A stretch of DNA of 35,209 bases from Bacteroidales bacterium (GTDB lineage Bacteria; Bacteroidota; Bacteroidia; Bacteroidales; WCHB1-69): NCBI GenBank assembly GCA_028703095.1, contig JAQVNO010000008.1, positions 1 to 35,209 on the forward strand, written 5' to 3'. The notes beneath the pieces are model-generated. The model made no database searches. It was given only the letters and a program-made list of their open reading frames with translations, and was not told where the DNA came from. The position numbers and the translations under genes were made by a program. Of the stretch, positions 10,451 to 19,736 are shown piece after piece. The first letter of the stretch is position 1; each line of letters starts with the position of its first letter.

Positions 10451-10524
10451 GGCCCCATAGCTCAACTGAATAGAGTATCTGACTTCGGATCAGAGGGTTG
10501 TAGGTTTGAATCCTACTGGGGTCA
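10451..10524 (+). tRNA. tRNA-Arg(TCG)
   Basis: GGCCCCA/TGGGGTC acceptor; TCTGA-CTTCGGA-TCAGA anticodon arm; GTAGG-TTTGAAT-CCTAC T-arm. Confidence 0.92.
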
Positions 10525-10544
10525 CTCATCAATGAAAAAACAAA

Positions 10545-11375
10545 ATGATTTCAATAGGGAAAGTTAATACATTAAAAGTTACCAAACAGCTCGATTTTGG
10601 TATTTATCTGGACGGCATGGAAGAAGGCGAAATACTTATGCCCAAACGATATGTGCCGCAAGATACTCACATTGGGGATTTCCTGGAAGCTTTCATTTAT
10701 CGTGATTCCGAAGATAAACTGATTGCCACCACTGAAACACCTCTGGCTGAAGTAGGTGATTTTGCCTGTTTAGAAGTTGTAGCCGTCAATAATATAGGAG
10801 CTTTTATTGATTGGGGTTTGCCGAAAAATATACTTGTCCCTTTCCGCGAACAAAAAATAAAATTGAAAGAAGGTGATAACGCATGCGTTTATATTTATTT
10901 GGATGAAGAAACGAAACGCATAGTCGCATCGGCAAAAATAGAACACTTTTTAACCAAAGACTTCCCTCCGTTTACTCCCAAAGAACAAGTGGAAGTAATG
11001 ATTTATAAACTAACAGATTTAGGCTATAAAGTCATCGTCAATCAAGCCTATGACGGTATTCTTTTCAAAAACGAAGTATTTCAAACCCTTAACGTCGGGG
11101 AAAAACATAGTGCCTATATCAAAAAAGTAAGAGATGATGGCAAAATTGATGTGAGTTTGTATAAAACGGGCTATAATCAGGTAGTAGATTTTTCGGTTTT
11201 GCTTATAGATGCCATTCGCGAAAATGAAGGTTTTGTTCCCGTAACGGATGCTTCTTCTCCCGAAACAATACATGCTTATTTTGGCGTTAGTAAAAAAGTA
11301 TTTAAAAAAGCTGTGGGCGATTTATACAAAAAACGGATGATACGTATCGAAGACAATGGAATACGTTTAATTTAA
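10545..11375 (+). CDS. S1-domain RNA-binding protein, CvfB-like
   Basis: Repeated S1-like segments (FGIYLDGMEEGEILMPKRYVP, GAFIDWGLPKNILVPFREQ) and C-terminal winged helix AYFGVSKKVFKKAVGDLYKKRMI. Confidence 0.85.
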   Translation: MISIGKVNTLKVTKQLDFGIYLDGMEEGEILMPKRYVPQDTHIGDFLEAFIYRDSEDKLIATTETPLAEVGDFACLEVVAVNNIGAFIDWGLPKNILVPFREQKIKLKEGDNACVYIYLDEETKRIVASAKIEHFLTKDFPPFTPKEQVEVMIYKLTDLGYKVIVNQAYDGILFKNEVFQTLNVGEKHSAYIKKVRDDGKIDVSLYKTGYNQVVDFSVLLIDAIRENEGFVPVTDASSPETIHAYFGVSKKVFKKAVGDLYKKRMIRIEDNGIRLI

Positions 11376-11438
11376 GCATACATTTCAGTAGCTTTTTTCT
11401 TCCTCTTATGTTTCTTTTTATCTGTATTTTATGTAATA

Positions 11439-11496
11439 ATTCATACAAACGAAACAAGGATGTAACAATTATGCAATATAAATTTTATACCTTTGC
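11439..11496 (+). promoter_or_regulatory. Candidate Pho box plus promoter of the phoB-type gene
   Basis: ATTCATACAAA|CGAAACAAGGA|TGTAACAATTA|TGCAATATAAA|TTTTATACCTTTGC: four 11-bp units then 14 nt containing TACCTTTG. Confidence 0.55.
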
Positions 11497-11516
11497 AAAT
11501 AATTAATACAATCAGC

Positions 11517-12206
11517 ATGGATAAAATACGCATTTTGGTCGTTGATGATGAAGAAAGTTTATGTGAAATCCTAAAATTTAATCTCGAAAAAGAAGGCTAT
11601 TTCGTTGACACAGCCCTGTCGGCAGAAGAAGCCTTAACCATGAATATTGCTTCTTACAATCTCTTACTTCTCGATGTGATGATGGGAGAAATCTCCGGTT
11701 TTAAATTAGCATCTATCCTTAAAAACAGCAAAACAACGGCGGCAATTCCAATTATTTTTTGTACAGCAAAGGATACCGAAAAAGATACTGTCGAAGGATT
11801 AACCATTGGTGCCGACGATTATATATCCAAACCTTTTTCCATTCAAGAAGTCATTGCCCGTGTTAAAGCTGTACTTAGACGCAGTCAGCAACAAACTAAA
11901 AATGAAAATTCTTCCACTCTTTTGCGTTTTGAAAATCTGGTGATAGATACTAAAAGTAAAAAAGTAACACTGAACGGGAATACTATTTCATTGACAAAAA
12001 AAGAATTTGAATTGTTGGTACTTCTTGTCGGACACCCGAATGTGGTTTTTAATAGGGAAACATTGTTGGAAAAGATTTGGGAAGACGATGTATTGGTAAT
12101 CGACCGTACCATCGATGTACACATAACCCGACTTAGGAAAAAAATTATTCCTTACGATAAACATTTGGTTACCCGCTTAGGATACGGTTACTGTTTTGAA
12201 ATGTAA
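11517..12206 (+). CDS. phoB: Winged-helix response regulator, PhoB type
   Basis: VVDDEESLCEILKFNLEKEGY, LLLDVMMGEISG, ADDYISKPF; C-terminal OmpR/PhoB DNA-binding domain. Track start TTG 11493 lies inside the -7 element; ATG 11517 preferred. Confidence 0.88.
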   Translation: MDKIRILVVDDEESLCEILKFNLEKEGYFVDTALSAEEALTMNIASYNLLLLDVMMGEISGFKLASILKNSKTTAAIPIIFCTAKDTEKDTVEGLTIGADDYISKPFSIQEVIARVKAVLRRSQQQTKNENSSTLLRFENLVIDTKSKKVTLNGNTISLTKKEFELLVLLVGHPNVVFNRETLLEKIWEDDVLVIDRTIDVHITRLRKKIIPYDKHLVTRLGYGYCFEM

Positions 12207-12220
12207 ATAATTATTCATTA

Positions 12221-13657
12221 ATGTCTTCAAAGAAAATATATTTTAAATTTCATTTACGCCTCTTTTGGTCGGTAGTAAGTGTTTTTGTTTTATTAACCTT
12301 AAGTTTTATTTTCTTTTTTATTTCGCATGAGAAACAGTATAAAATTGAACTTATAAATCAGAAGTTATTGATATATAACAATACAGTTCATGAAAATATA
12401 GAAAAAGGTTTTTCGTTTGATACAGCCATTATTGCTGATTTTGCCCGAACTACGATTATGGATTTAAAAGGGAATGTGGTGTATGATTCCGAAAAGAAAG
12501 ATATCAGTTCCATAGAAAATCACTTATATCGAAAAGAAATACAAGAATGTTTACAAAAAGGGAGCGGTTATGACATTCGGCGGCATTCGGAAACTACCGG
12601 AAAAAATTATTTTTATGCTGCCAAATTATTCGATAACTATATTGTTCGCTCCGCTATTCCTTATAATGCAAATCTTATAAACGATTTAAAAATTGATTAT
12701 ACCGTTGTGTGGATTTTTATCTTTATCGTAATGGGGCTTATTGCTATTTTTTATTTTGTCATGAAACAAATGGGACAAAACATCAATCATCTCAACGAAT
12801 TTGCCATGCGTGCGGATAAAGAAGAAACCATTGAATATTCCGCTAAATTTCCCAATAATGAATTAGGGGAAATTTCCCAACATATTATACAAATTTACAA
12901 ACGCTTGATGAAAACCAAAAATGATTTGGTTATTGAACAGGAAAGGGTATTGAAAGAGCAGCAACATCAAGCACTGATAAAAAAACAACTCACTCAAAAT
13001 ATATCTCATGAGCTTAAAACACCTGTAAGCAGTATTCAAGGTTATTTAGAAACCATACTTACCAATAAAGATTTGACTTCAGAAACCATTTATGATTTCG
13101 TACAAAAAAGTTATGTCCAATGCAATCGTTTATCGTCGTTATTAGCCGACATATCAAACCTTACCAAAATAGAAGAGGCTCCCGAGATGTTTGTGAAAGA
13201 AACAGTAGATTTAAGTGAAATGCTTACATCTGTGATTAATGATGTGTTTTTACTTTTAAACGAAAAAAATATTCGGGTAATCAATCTAATACGTGATAAG
13301 AAAATAGAATGTTTGGGAAATCCTTCTTTGGTATATTCTATCTTTCGAAATTTAATGGATAATACTATCGCCTATGCAGGAAAAAATATCGACATTCACA
13401 TTGATTGTTACAAAGAAGACGATGCATATTATTATTTCCACTATTTCGACACGGGAATAGGTGTTAGTGATGAACATTTACCGCGATTATTCGAGCGATT
13501 TTATAGAGTAGACAAGGGAAGATCCCGTAAATCGGGCGGTACCGGTTTGGGACTTGCTGTAGTTAAAAATGCCTTAATGCTTCATGGAGGAAGTATTATT
13601 GCTAAAAAACACCATCCTTCCGGACTGGAATTTGAATTTAGCATTAAAAAAAGCTAA
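12221..13657 (+). CDS. phoR: Sensor histidine kinase, PhoR type
   Basis: TM helices, NISHELKTPVSSIQGYLETIL H-box, NLMDNTIAYAG N-box, FDTGIGVSDEHLPRLFERFYRVDKGRSRKSGGTGLGLAVVK. Confidence 0.88.
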   Translation: MSSKKIYFKFHLRLFWSVVSVFVLLTLSFIFFFISHEKQYKIELINQKLLIYNNTVHENIEKGFSFDTAIIADFARTTIMDLKGNVVYDSEKKDISSIENHLYRKEIQECLQKGSGYDIRRHSETTGKNYFYAAKLFDNYIVRSAIPYNANLINDLKIDYTVVWIFIFIVMGLIAIFYFVMKQMGQNINHLNEFAMRADKEETIEYSAKFPNNELGEISQHIIQIYKRLMKTKNDLVIEQERVLKEQQHQALIKKQLTQNISHELKTPVSSIQGYLETILTNKDLTSETIYDFVQKSYVQCNRLSSLLADISNLTKIEEAPEMFVKETVDLSEMLTSVINDVFLLLNEKNIRVINLIRDKKIECLGNPSLVYSIFRNLMDNTIAYAGKNIDIHIDCYKEDDAYYYFHYFDTGIGVSDEHLPRLFERFYRVDKGRSRKSGGTGLGLAVVKNALMLHGGSIIAKKHHPSGLEFEFSIKKS

Positions 13658-13678
13658 TAATCTATTGTATTAGCTTTT
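13649..13678. terminator. Bidirectional terminator between phoR and phoU
   Basis: Perfect 10-bp inverted repeat AAAAGCTAAT/ATTAGCTTTT overlapping the phoR stop, between convergent genes. Confidence 0.7.
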
Positions 13679-13695
13679 GCAATATGCTTCAAGTA

Positions 13696-14370
13696 TTAAT
13701 TTTTCTTTTGATGTTTCAACACTTTCGCATCTAAATAAAAGATAAATTCTTCTGCCATATTGGTAATATGGTCGCCGGTACGTTCCAATTTTCGGAAAAT
13801 ATCTTGGAGCAACAAACATATTTTGGCGGAAGCGTAAGGAGTTTCATGTACCATACTATCAGCAAGAATATCGATAGAACGGGTACGGATTTGATCAACT
13901 AAATCGTCTTTTTCGAAAATGGAATGTGCCAAATCAATATTATCTTCACAGAAAGCTATTTGCATGGTTTTAAGCATGGATAATATTTGACGTATCATTT
14001 TCTCCAATTGTGTTTTTTCTACTAATTCCGGATGCAATTCCTCCATTTCGCTTTCTCTCACAAAACGAGCTACACTTCTTGCATAATCGCCTATGCGTTC
14101 TAAGTCCATAATCATTTGTAACATGGAAAGCATAAAGCGTAAATCAATAGCTACCGGATTATACAAAGCGATGTAATCTTCAATTTCTTTTGTGATTTTT
14201 AATTCAAAAGAATTTACTTTATGTTCAAAAACAATTACTTGTGAAGCTATGCCTTTATCCATTGTCAACAATGAAGTACAGGCATCATCCATTTGTTTGA
14301 TAACCAAGACAAACATATCGTTTACATCTTGTTTTATTTGAGTGCGTTCTATTTCAATAAATTTAACCAT
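13696..14370 (-). CDS. phoU: Phosphate signaling protein PhoU
   Basis: Two PhoU-type helical repeats (PVAIDLRFMLSMLQMIMDLERIGDYARSVARF; LLQDIFRKLERTGDHITNMAEEFIF). Confidence 0.93.
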   Translation of the reverse strand: MVKFIEIERTQIKQDVNDMFVLVIKQMDDACTSLLTMDKGIASQVIVFEHKVNSFELKITKEIEDYIALYNPVAIDLRFMLSMLQMIMDLERIGDYARSVARFVRESEMEELHPELVEKTQLEKMIRQILSMLKTMQIAFCEDNIDLAHSIFEKDDLVDQIRTRSIDILADSMVHETPYASAKICLLLQDIFRKLERTGDHITNMAEEFIFYLDAKVLKHQKKN

Positions 14371-14398
14371 ACGTTGATTTTTTTAATGTTTTATACTG

Positions 14399-15151
14399 TT
14401 AACCGAACCGACCGGTAATATAATTTTGTGTTGATTCTTTTTTCGGATTGGTAAAAATAATTTTTGTATCGTCATACTCTATCATTTCGCCGAGGTAGAA
14501 ATAAGCGGTTTTGTCGCTTATACGAGCAGCTTGTTGCATATTATGTGTTACAATAACAATGGTATATGTTTTTTTCAATTCCCAAATCAGTTCTTCAATT
14601 TTTGCTGTTGAGATAGGGTCTAAGGCAGAAGCCGGTTCGTCCATCAACAAAATGGAAGGCGAAATAGCCAGTGCACGGGCGATGCATAAACGTTGTTGTT
14701 GTCCCCCCGACAAAGCAAAAGCCGATTTTTTCAATTCGTCTTTTACTTCATCCCACAAAGCAGCTCCTTGTAAGGATTCTTCTACTTTTTGTTTAATGTA
14801 TTTTTTATCTTTTATCCCATTTACATACAATCCATATGCAACATTATCAAAAATACTTTTAGGAAATGGATTGGGTCGTTGAAACACCATTCCTACTTTT
14901 TTGCGCAAAGCATCAACATTGGTGCCTTTTTGGTAAATGTCGATACCGTCTATGTTTACCGTTCCTGTTAAGTGTGTTTCGGGAATTAAATCGTTCATGC
15001 GGTTAAAAATGCGGATAAAAGTCGATTTCCCGCAACCGGAAGGTCCGATAAAAGCAACCACTTTGTTTTCTTCAATTTCTAAGCTGATGTTTTTGAGTGC
15101 TTGGAAATTGCCGTAATAAAAATCTACGTTTTTTACTTCTATTTTATTCAT
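14399..15151 (-). CDS. pstB: Phosphate ABC transporter ATP-binding protein PstB
   Basis: [19 protein letters not shown] Walker [17 protein letters not shown] signature, [13 protein letters not shown] Walker B. Confidence 0.97.
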   Translation of the reverse strand: MNKIEVKNVDFYYGNFQALKNISLEIEENKVVAFIGPSGCGKSTFIRIFNRMNDLIPETHLTGTVNIDGIDIYQKGTNVDALRKKVGMVFQRPNPFPKSIFDNVAYGLYVNGIKDKKYIKQKVEESLQGAALWDEVKDELKKSAFALSGGQQQRLCIARALAISPSILLMDEPASALDPISTAKIEELIWELKKTYTIVIVTHNMQQAARISDKTAYFYLGEMIEYDDTKIIFTNPKKESTQNYITGRFG

Positions 15152-15157
15152 ATTTTT

Positions 15158-16024
15158 TTAGTTCATCTTTACTTTGTTAGCGAAATATTTACGGATAAGC
15201 GTTGCTGCTATATTTACGATGAGTACAATGCTTATCAATACCAAGGCAGTTCCATAGGCAATGGGACGTTGTAATTCGAGATTGGTTCCGCTGGTTGCCA
15301 AGACATACAAATGATAAGGTAAAGCCATACACTGGTCGAGGACGCTGTCCGGGAGTTGGGGTAAAAAGTAAGCAGCACAGGTAAAAAGTATGGGCGCTGT
15401 TTCTCCGGATACACGTCCTATCGAAAGAATTAATCCGGTTGTAATATTGGGTAAAGCCATGGGTAAAGTAACTTTTCCAATGGTTTGTAATTTTGTAGCT
15501 CCCAGAGCATAACTGCCTTCTCTAAAACTGTCGGGAATAGCTTTTAAGGCTTCTTCGGTAGTGCGAATAACAATAGGTAAAGATAAAATTCCCAAAGTCA
15601 AGGAACCCGCAAGAATGGAATCGCCAAACCCAAGTTTGTTAACAAACAAAGCCATCCCAAATAAGCCGAAAACGATGGAAGGGATACCACTTAAATTATT
15701 TGTCATCATCCGAATAAGACGCACTAATTTTCCTTTGGGCGCATATTCGTTCATGTAAATACCGCTCATGATGCCGATGGGGAAGGCAAAAGCGGCGCTC
15801 CCTATAATTAAATATAATGTCCCGATGATAGCGGGTAAAATACCGCCGCCTGTCATGCCATCGGTAGGAGCTGTTGAAAGAAATTCCCAGCTGATAACAC
15901 CTATTCCTCTGACAATGATAAATACTAACATCAGAATCAAGATTAGCACAATTAGATAGGTTAACATGCTTACGATACCGAAAGCCAATTTTTGATTCCG
16001 TCGTTTACGTTTTGTTTGATTCAT
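15158..16024 (-). CDS. pstA: Phosphate ABC transporter permease PstA
   Basis: Permease core (GGILPAIIGTLYLIIGSAAFAFPIGIMSGIYMNEYAP, NLSGIPSIVFGLFG, SGETAPILFT). ATG 16024 avoids overlap with pstC. Confidence 0.95.
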   Translation of the reverse strand: MNQTKRKRRNQKLAFGIVSMLTYLIVLILILMLVFIIVRGIGVISWEFLSTAPTDGMTGGGILPAIIGTLYLIIGSAAFAFPIGIMSGIYMNEYAPKGKLVRLIRMMTNNLSGIPSIVFGLFGMALFVNKLGFGDSILAGSLTLGILSLPIVIRTTEEALKAIPDSFREGSYALGATKLQTIGKVTLPMALPNITTGLILSIGRVSGETAPILFTCAAYFLPQLPDSVLDQCMALPYHLYVLATSGTNLELQRPIAYGTALVLISIVLIVNIAATLIRKYFANKVKMN

Positions 16025-16028
16025 CTCC

Positions 16029-17216
16029 TTAAAGTTTATTTTTTGCTGATACATATTCCACACTTGAATTAATAATTTGTGTTATCAGGAACAAAATAAT
16101 TCCCAACAAGAAAAGGGCTTGATAGTGAACTCCTCCGTCGGGGGCTTCGCCCAATTCGGCGGCAATGGTTGCCGGGATGGTGCGTAAAGGTTGGAGAATG
16201 CCGGTAGCTATAATAGCAGAGTTTCCCGTAACCATTAGTACTGCCATGGTTTCGCCTACTGCTCGTCCAATTCCCAATACGATAGCCGACGTAATTCCCG
16301 ATGCCGAATAAGGAATCACTATTTTAAAGATGGTTTGCCATTTGCTTCCTCCCAACGCCAAACTGGCTTCCCGCATGCTGCGCGGACAATTACGCATGGC
16401 ATCTTCCGATACCGTGATGATTGTTGGCAATGCCATGATAGCTAAAACAATACTTCCTGTTAGTCCGGTTTCTCCTACCGGCAGATGAAAAATATTCTGT
16501 ACCAAAGGAACAATAACTATCAGTCCAAAGAATCCATATACTACCGATGGAATTCCGGATAATAATTCAATGACCGGTTTAAGAATGTCGCGTATTTTAT
16601 GATTGGCAATTTCAGCGAGATAAATTGCAGCAGCAACTCCAAATGGCAAAGCAATCAGGATGGCAACCAAACTAACCCATAAAGTGCCGGTTATCAAGGG
16701 CAATATACCGAAAAATGAAATAGGTGTTGCTGTCGGGATCCATTCTTTTCCAAAGAATACATCTTTGAATTTTATATTGCCCATATCCAAGCGTTTCCCC
16801 GCAAAATCATTCTTAATATATTCTTGCGGAATAAACCCAATGATTTCTTCGTGCTGAGAAATTAATTCCGAAATTTTGGCAGGTACATGTTCCAATTGCT
16901 CTCCCAATTCCTCTTCGGCAAAGTAATTGGTAATATCGTTTAAGCGAAATAATACAATATCTTGATTCTTTCCGCCCACTTCGTTCCAATTGGTGATTTT
17001 ATCGTCGAACATATCTTTGATTTGTTCGGCTGAAAGGGTGTTGATATCGTTTTTTTTGTTTAAAACAATTTCATAGCCGTCTTCTACTTTCGGCTTGCTA
17101 AACAAACCTGCCCCTTCGGTAAATAAAAACAATACAATCAGTAAAATGACTATGCTGGTTACAAAACCGCTCACGGTCAGCATTCCTTGTATTATTTTTT
17201 CTATGAATCTCTTCAT
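16029..17216 (-). CDS. pstC: Phosphate ABC transporter permease PstC with PstS-like insertion in the first periplasmic loop
   Basis: Permease core (LLSGIPSVVYGFFGLI, ALPTIITVSEDAMRNCPRSMREASLALG, RAVGETMAVLMVTGNS) preceded by LSAEQIKDMFDDKITNWNEVGGKNQDIVLF. Confidence 0.95.
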   Translation of the reverse strand: MKRFIEKIIQGMLTVSGFVTSIVILLIVLFLFTEGAGLFSKPKVEDGYEIVLNKKNDINTLSAEQIKDMFDDKITNWNEVGGKNQDIVLFRLNDITNYFAEEELGEQLEHVPAKISELISQHEEIIGFIPQEYIKNDFAGKRLDMGNIKFKDVFFGKEWIPTATPISFFGILPLITGTLWVSLVAILIALPFGVAAAIYLAEIANHKIRDILKPVIELLSGIPSVVYGFFGLIVIVPLVQNIFHLPVGETGLTGSIVLAIMALPTIITVSEDAMRNCPRSMREASLALGGSKWQTIFKIVIPYSASGITSAIVLGIGRAVGETMAVLMVTGNSAIIATGILQPLRTIPATIAAELGEAPDGGVHYQALFLLGIILFLITQIINSSVEYVSAKNKL

Positions 17217-17238
17217 GTATCTGCTTTTTTTATTTTAT

Positions 17239-17296
17239 GCAAAAGTCCATATTTGTTGTTACATTTTTGTAAAGACAATGTTGCGTTTTTGTGAAG
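17239..17296 (-). promoter_or_regulatory. Candidate Pho box plus promoter of pstCAB-phoU
   Basis: Minus strand CTTCACAAAAA|CGCAACATTGT|CTTTACAAAAA|TGTAACAACAA|ATATGGACTTTTGC. Confidence 0.65.
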
Positions 17297-17464
17297 AAAA
17301 AGAAATGGTAAAATTAATAATAAAAAAGATCCATAAGTTTCAATATAATCTTATTATGCTTTTAATTGTAAAAATTTATTAAATTAAATTCATTGATATA
17401 TTGTTTGATATAACTTATTAAAAATATAATAAAAATAAATACAATTTGTATTAATAAAACAATA

Positions 17465-17472
17465 TATATTTG
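17465..17472 (+). promoter_or_regulatory. -7 element TATATTTG upstream of the lipoprotein cluster
   Basis: TAnnTTTG match. Confidence 0.4.
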
Positions 17473-17590
17473 CAAAAATAAGCTATGCAAAGAAAGAAAT
17501 ATTGTAATGATAAAAATCACATTTAACATGAGTGGATTAAATAAAATTTTAAAAAATAGTCGTAACCATTTGAAATCTATAAAAAAATTG

Positions 17591-17941
17591 ATGGTGTATA
17601 AAAAACAAAACATATTTTTTATACTTTGTTTTATTGCCTTTGGTATAATAAGTTGTGTTAAACAATCGGGTTGTGAAGATTGCAAGAAAGGTACCTTAAT
17701 TATTTTTAATAAAACCAATTCAGAAGAAAAAAAGGAATACCAATATAGTGATGAAATTAAAGCAAAATTTATTCTTGAAGGAGATAGTTCTTATTATGGG
17801 ATAGGAATTTTAGGAACAATTCCACTTAACTATAAAAACAAGGATACTTTCAATGTCTGTATAACATTTAAAAGTGTTGGACAAGCTCTTATACTTCCTT
17901 ATGTTGCGAAAATAAAATGTATTGAAAAAATTGAAAAATAA
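17591..17941 (+). CDS. Small lipoprotein, tandem family copy 1
   Basis: Signal peptide and lipobox IAFGIISC followed by VKQSGCEDCKKG. Confidence 0.7.
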   Translation: MVYKKQNIFFILCFIAFGIISCVKQSGCEDCKKGTLIIFNKTNSEEKKEYQYSDEIKAKFILEGDSSYYGIGILGTIPLNYKNKDTFNVCITFKSVGQALILPYVAKIKCIEKIEK

Positions 17942-17945
17942 ATAA

Positions 17946-18308
17946 AAATCATCACATTCAATAAAAACCGGATTTAAAAAGAATAAAATACAGAAAATAC
18001 TTTTTATACTTTGTTTTATTGCCTTTGGTATAACAAGTTGTGTTAAACAATCGGAATGTGAGGATTGCAAGAAAGGTATATTAACTAAAAAATTTGAAAG
18101 CAATTCCTATTATGAAGAAAATAATGTGAAAGCTGTTTTGATTATTGATAGTATTACTTCTTATGGAATTACCGGATATATCCCTAATGTATTTAAAAAT
18201 AATGATTCGGTTGAAGTTTGTGTTACATTAAAAATAGCTTCTTCAAATCCATCTATAACTATTTTTACTCCAAATTATAAAATAACGTGTATTGAAAATG
18301 TTGAATAA
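17946..18308 (+). pseudogene. Lipoprotein family copy 2, lacking a recognisable start codon
   Basis: In-frame KIQKILFILCFIAFGITSCVKQSECEDCKKGILTKKF... continuing into ORF 18126..18308, with no ATG/GTG/TTG between the upstream TAA and the lipobox. Confidence 0.6.
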
Positions 18309-18326
18309 TAATAATATTTTAATAAA

Positions 18327-18665
18327 ATGAAAATCAGATATAAAATGTATAAAAACCAGAATGTAATTTTATTACTTTGTCTTTTTGTTTTCGGTTTAAC
18401 AAGTTGTGTTAAACAATCGGGTTATGAAGACTGTGTTGAAGGTATAATAACAAAAGATTATGATAAAAACATACACTTCTCTTCAAATAATGTAAAAGCT
18501 ATATTTATTGTTGATAGTGTTAATTATATTGGAATTACAGGATATATACCCAATAAATATATTCAACATGATTCCACGCATGTTTGTATGACCTATCAAT
18601 ATATAAGCCAAGTTGCTTTTGGGACTCCGGTATGTAAAATTAAGTGTATAAAAGAAATTGAATAG
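18327..18665 (+). CDS. Small lipoprotein, tandem family copy 3
   Basis: LLLCLFVFGLTSCVKQSGYEDCVEG; ends TAG. Confidence 0.7.
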   Translation: MKIRYKMYKNQNVILLLCLFVFGLTSCVKQSGYEDCVEGIITKDYDKNIHFSSNNVKAIFIVDSVNYIGITGYIPNKYIQHDSTHVCMTYQYISQVAFGTPVCKIKCIKEIE

Positions 18666-18753
18666 TTGAAATAATAAAATTATAGAATAATGAGAAATAA
18701 GGGAATTTTAATGTTAAATTTGTTGATAATTGTTTTGTATTAAAAAAAATATA

Positions 18754-18761
18754 TATCTTTG
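18754..18761 (+). promoter_or_regulatory. -7 element TATCTTTG
   Basis: TAnnTTTG match about 70 nt upstream of ATG 18832. Confidence 0.4.
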
Positions 18762-18831
18762 CGAAAAAAATAGGTTATACAAAATTAAAAAAATAGATAA
18801 CAGTATTATAAATTTTAAAATCCAATTAAAT

Positions 18832-19736
18832 ATGAAAACAATAATATTAAAACGATTAAAGAAAATAACTTTAATAATTTTTAGTTTGTGGATGATATGC
18901 TCTATACAGGTTTCAGTTGCTCAAAATGAAAATGAATTTGCACCGATTGGAGCGGAGTGGTATTACAATAATTCCATTTATCAAACACAAACCTTTTTTT
19001 ATCGAAAATATACATATTTAAAAGACACAACAATAAATGCACTATCATGTGGTATAATAGAACGTTATGTAAAAGATGGCTTAAATACGGATACATTATT
19101 ACAACAATTTATTCATGTCTCAGGTAATAAAATATATGAATATGAGAAGATACACTTTATTTATTGTATGATTTCAGTAAGCAAGAAGGCGAATTTTGGG
19201 TGATGCCTAAATATAATGATACAATTTTCATTAAGGATATATATAAAATGCCATTATTAAACGGGGACAGTTGTATTTGTTTTGTTGTTAAAAATTCAAA
19301 TATGCTTTGGAAACATTGGCTTATTACGGATCGCTTTGGAGATTTAAATGGATTATTTCCTGCTCCCAATACGGTTGGCTATGGCTATGGCGAAATACGT
19401 TGTTATTTTGAAAACAATGAATTATTATATTCCAAAGGGGATTATGTATGCGATTATTCCAATGTATCATTAAATAAGATATTGGACAATAGAAGTCAAA
19501 TTTTAGTTTCAAATCCGGTATATAACAATTTGGAGTTGGAATTTTCATCAGATGATATAAATGAAATTTCTTACATTCAAATTTATAATGCCTTTGGTCA
19601 GAAGATTTTAAGTGTAAATATCCATTCTCAAGAAACTATTTCAATACCTTTTTTTTCTTATACAAAAGGCTTTTATTTTTTGAAAATAATAAATAAAAAC
19701 AAAAATAATAGAATATATAAAATTTTAAAGTTATGA
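18832..19736 (+). pseudogene. Secreted protein with T9SS-type C-terminal domain, split by a frameshift
   Basis: ORF 18832-19203 (signal peptide) and ORF 19164-19736 (C-terminal sorting-like domain ILVSNPVYNNLELEF...GFYFLKI) become continuous after a 1-nt shift near 19145-19150. Confidence 0.6.

Noticed and set aside
10296-10532. Minus-strand 78-aa ORF with repeated (P/D)(S/D)RIQT(Y/C)N(P/L)LIRSQ
   Set aside because: Exact antisense of the two tRNA-Arg genes; the protein repeat simply reflects the similar tRNAs.
14511-16857. Plus-strand ORFs over pstB, pstA and pstC
   Set aside because: Antisense to strongly supported pst genes; no recognisable domains or start context.
17362-18103. Minus-strand ORFs 17362-17718 and 17810-18103 resembling each other (FLQSSQPDCLTQLIIPKAIKQSIK)
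   Set aside because: Antisense of the duplicated lipoprotein signal regions; similarity reflects the plus-strand paralogy.
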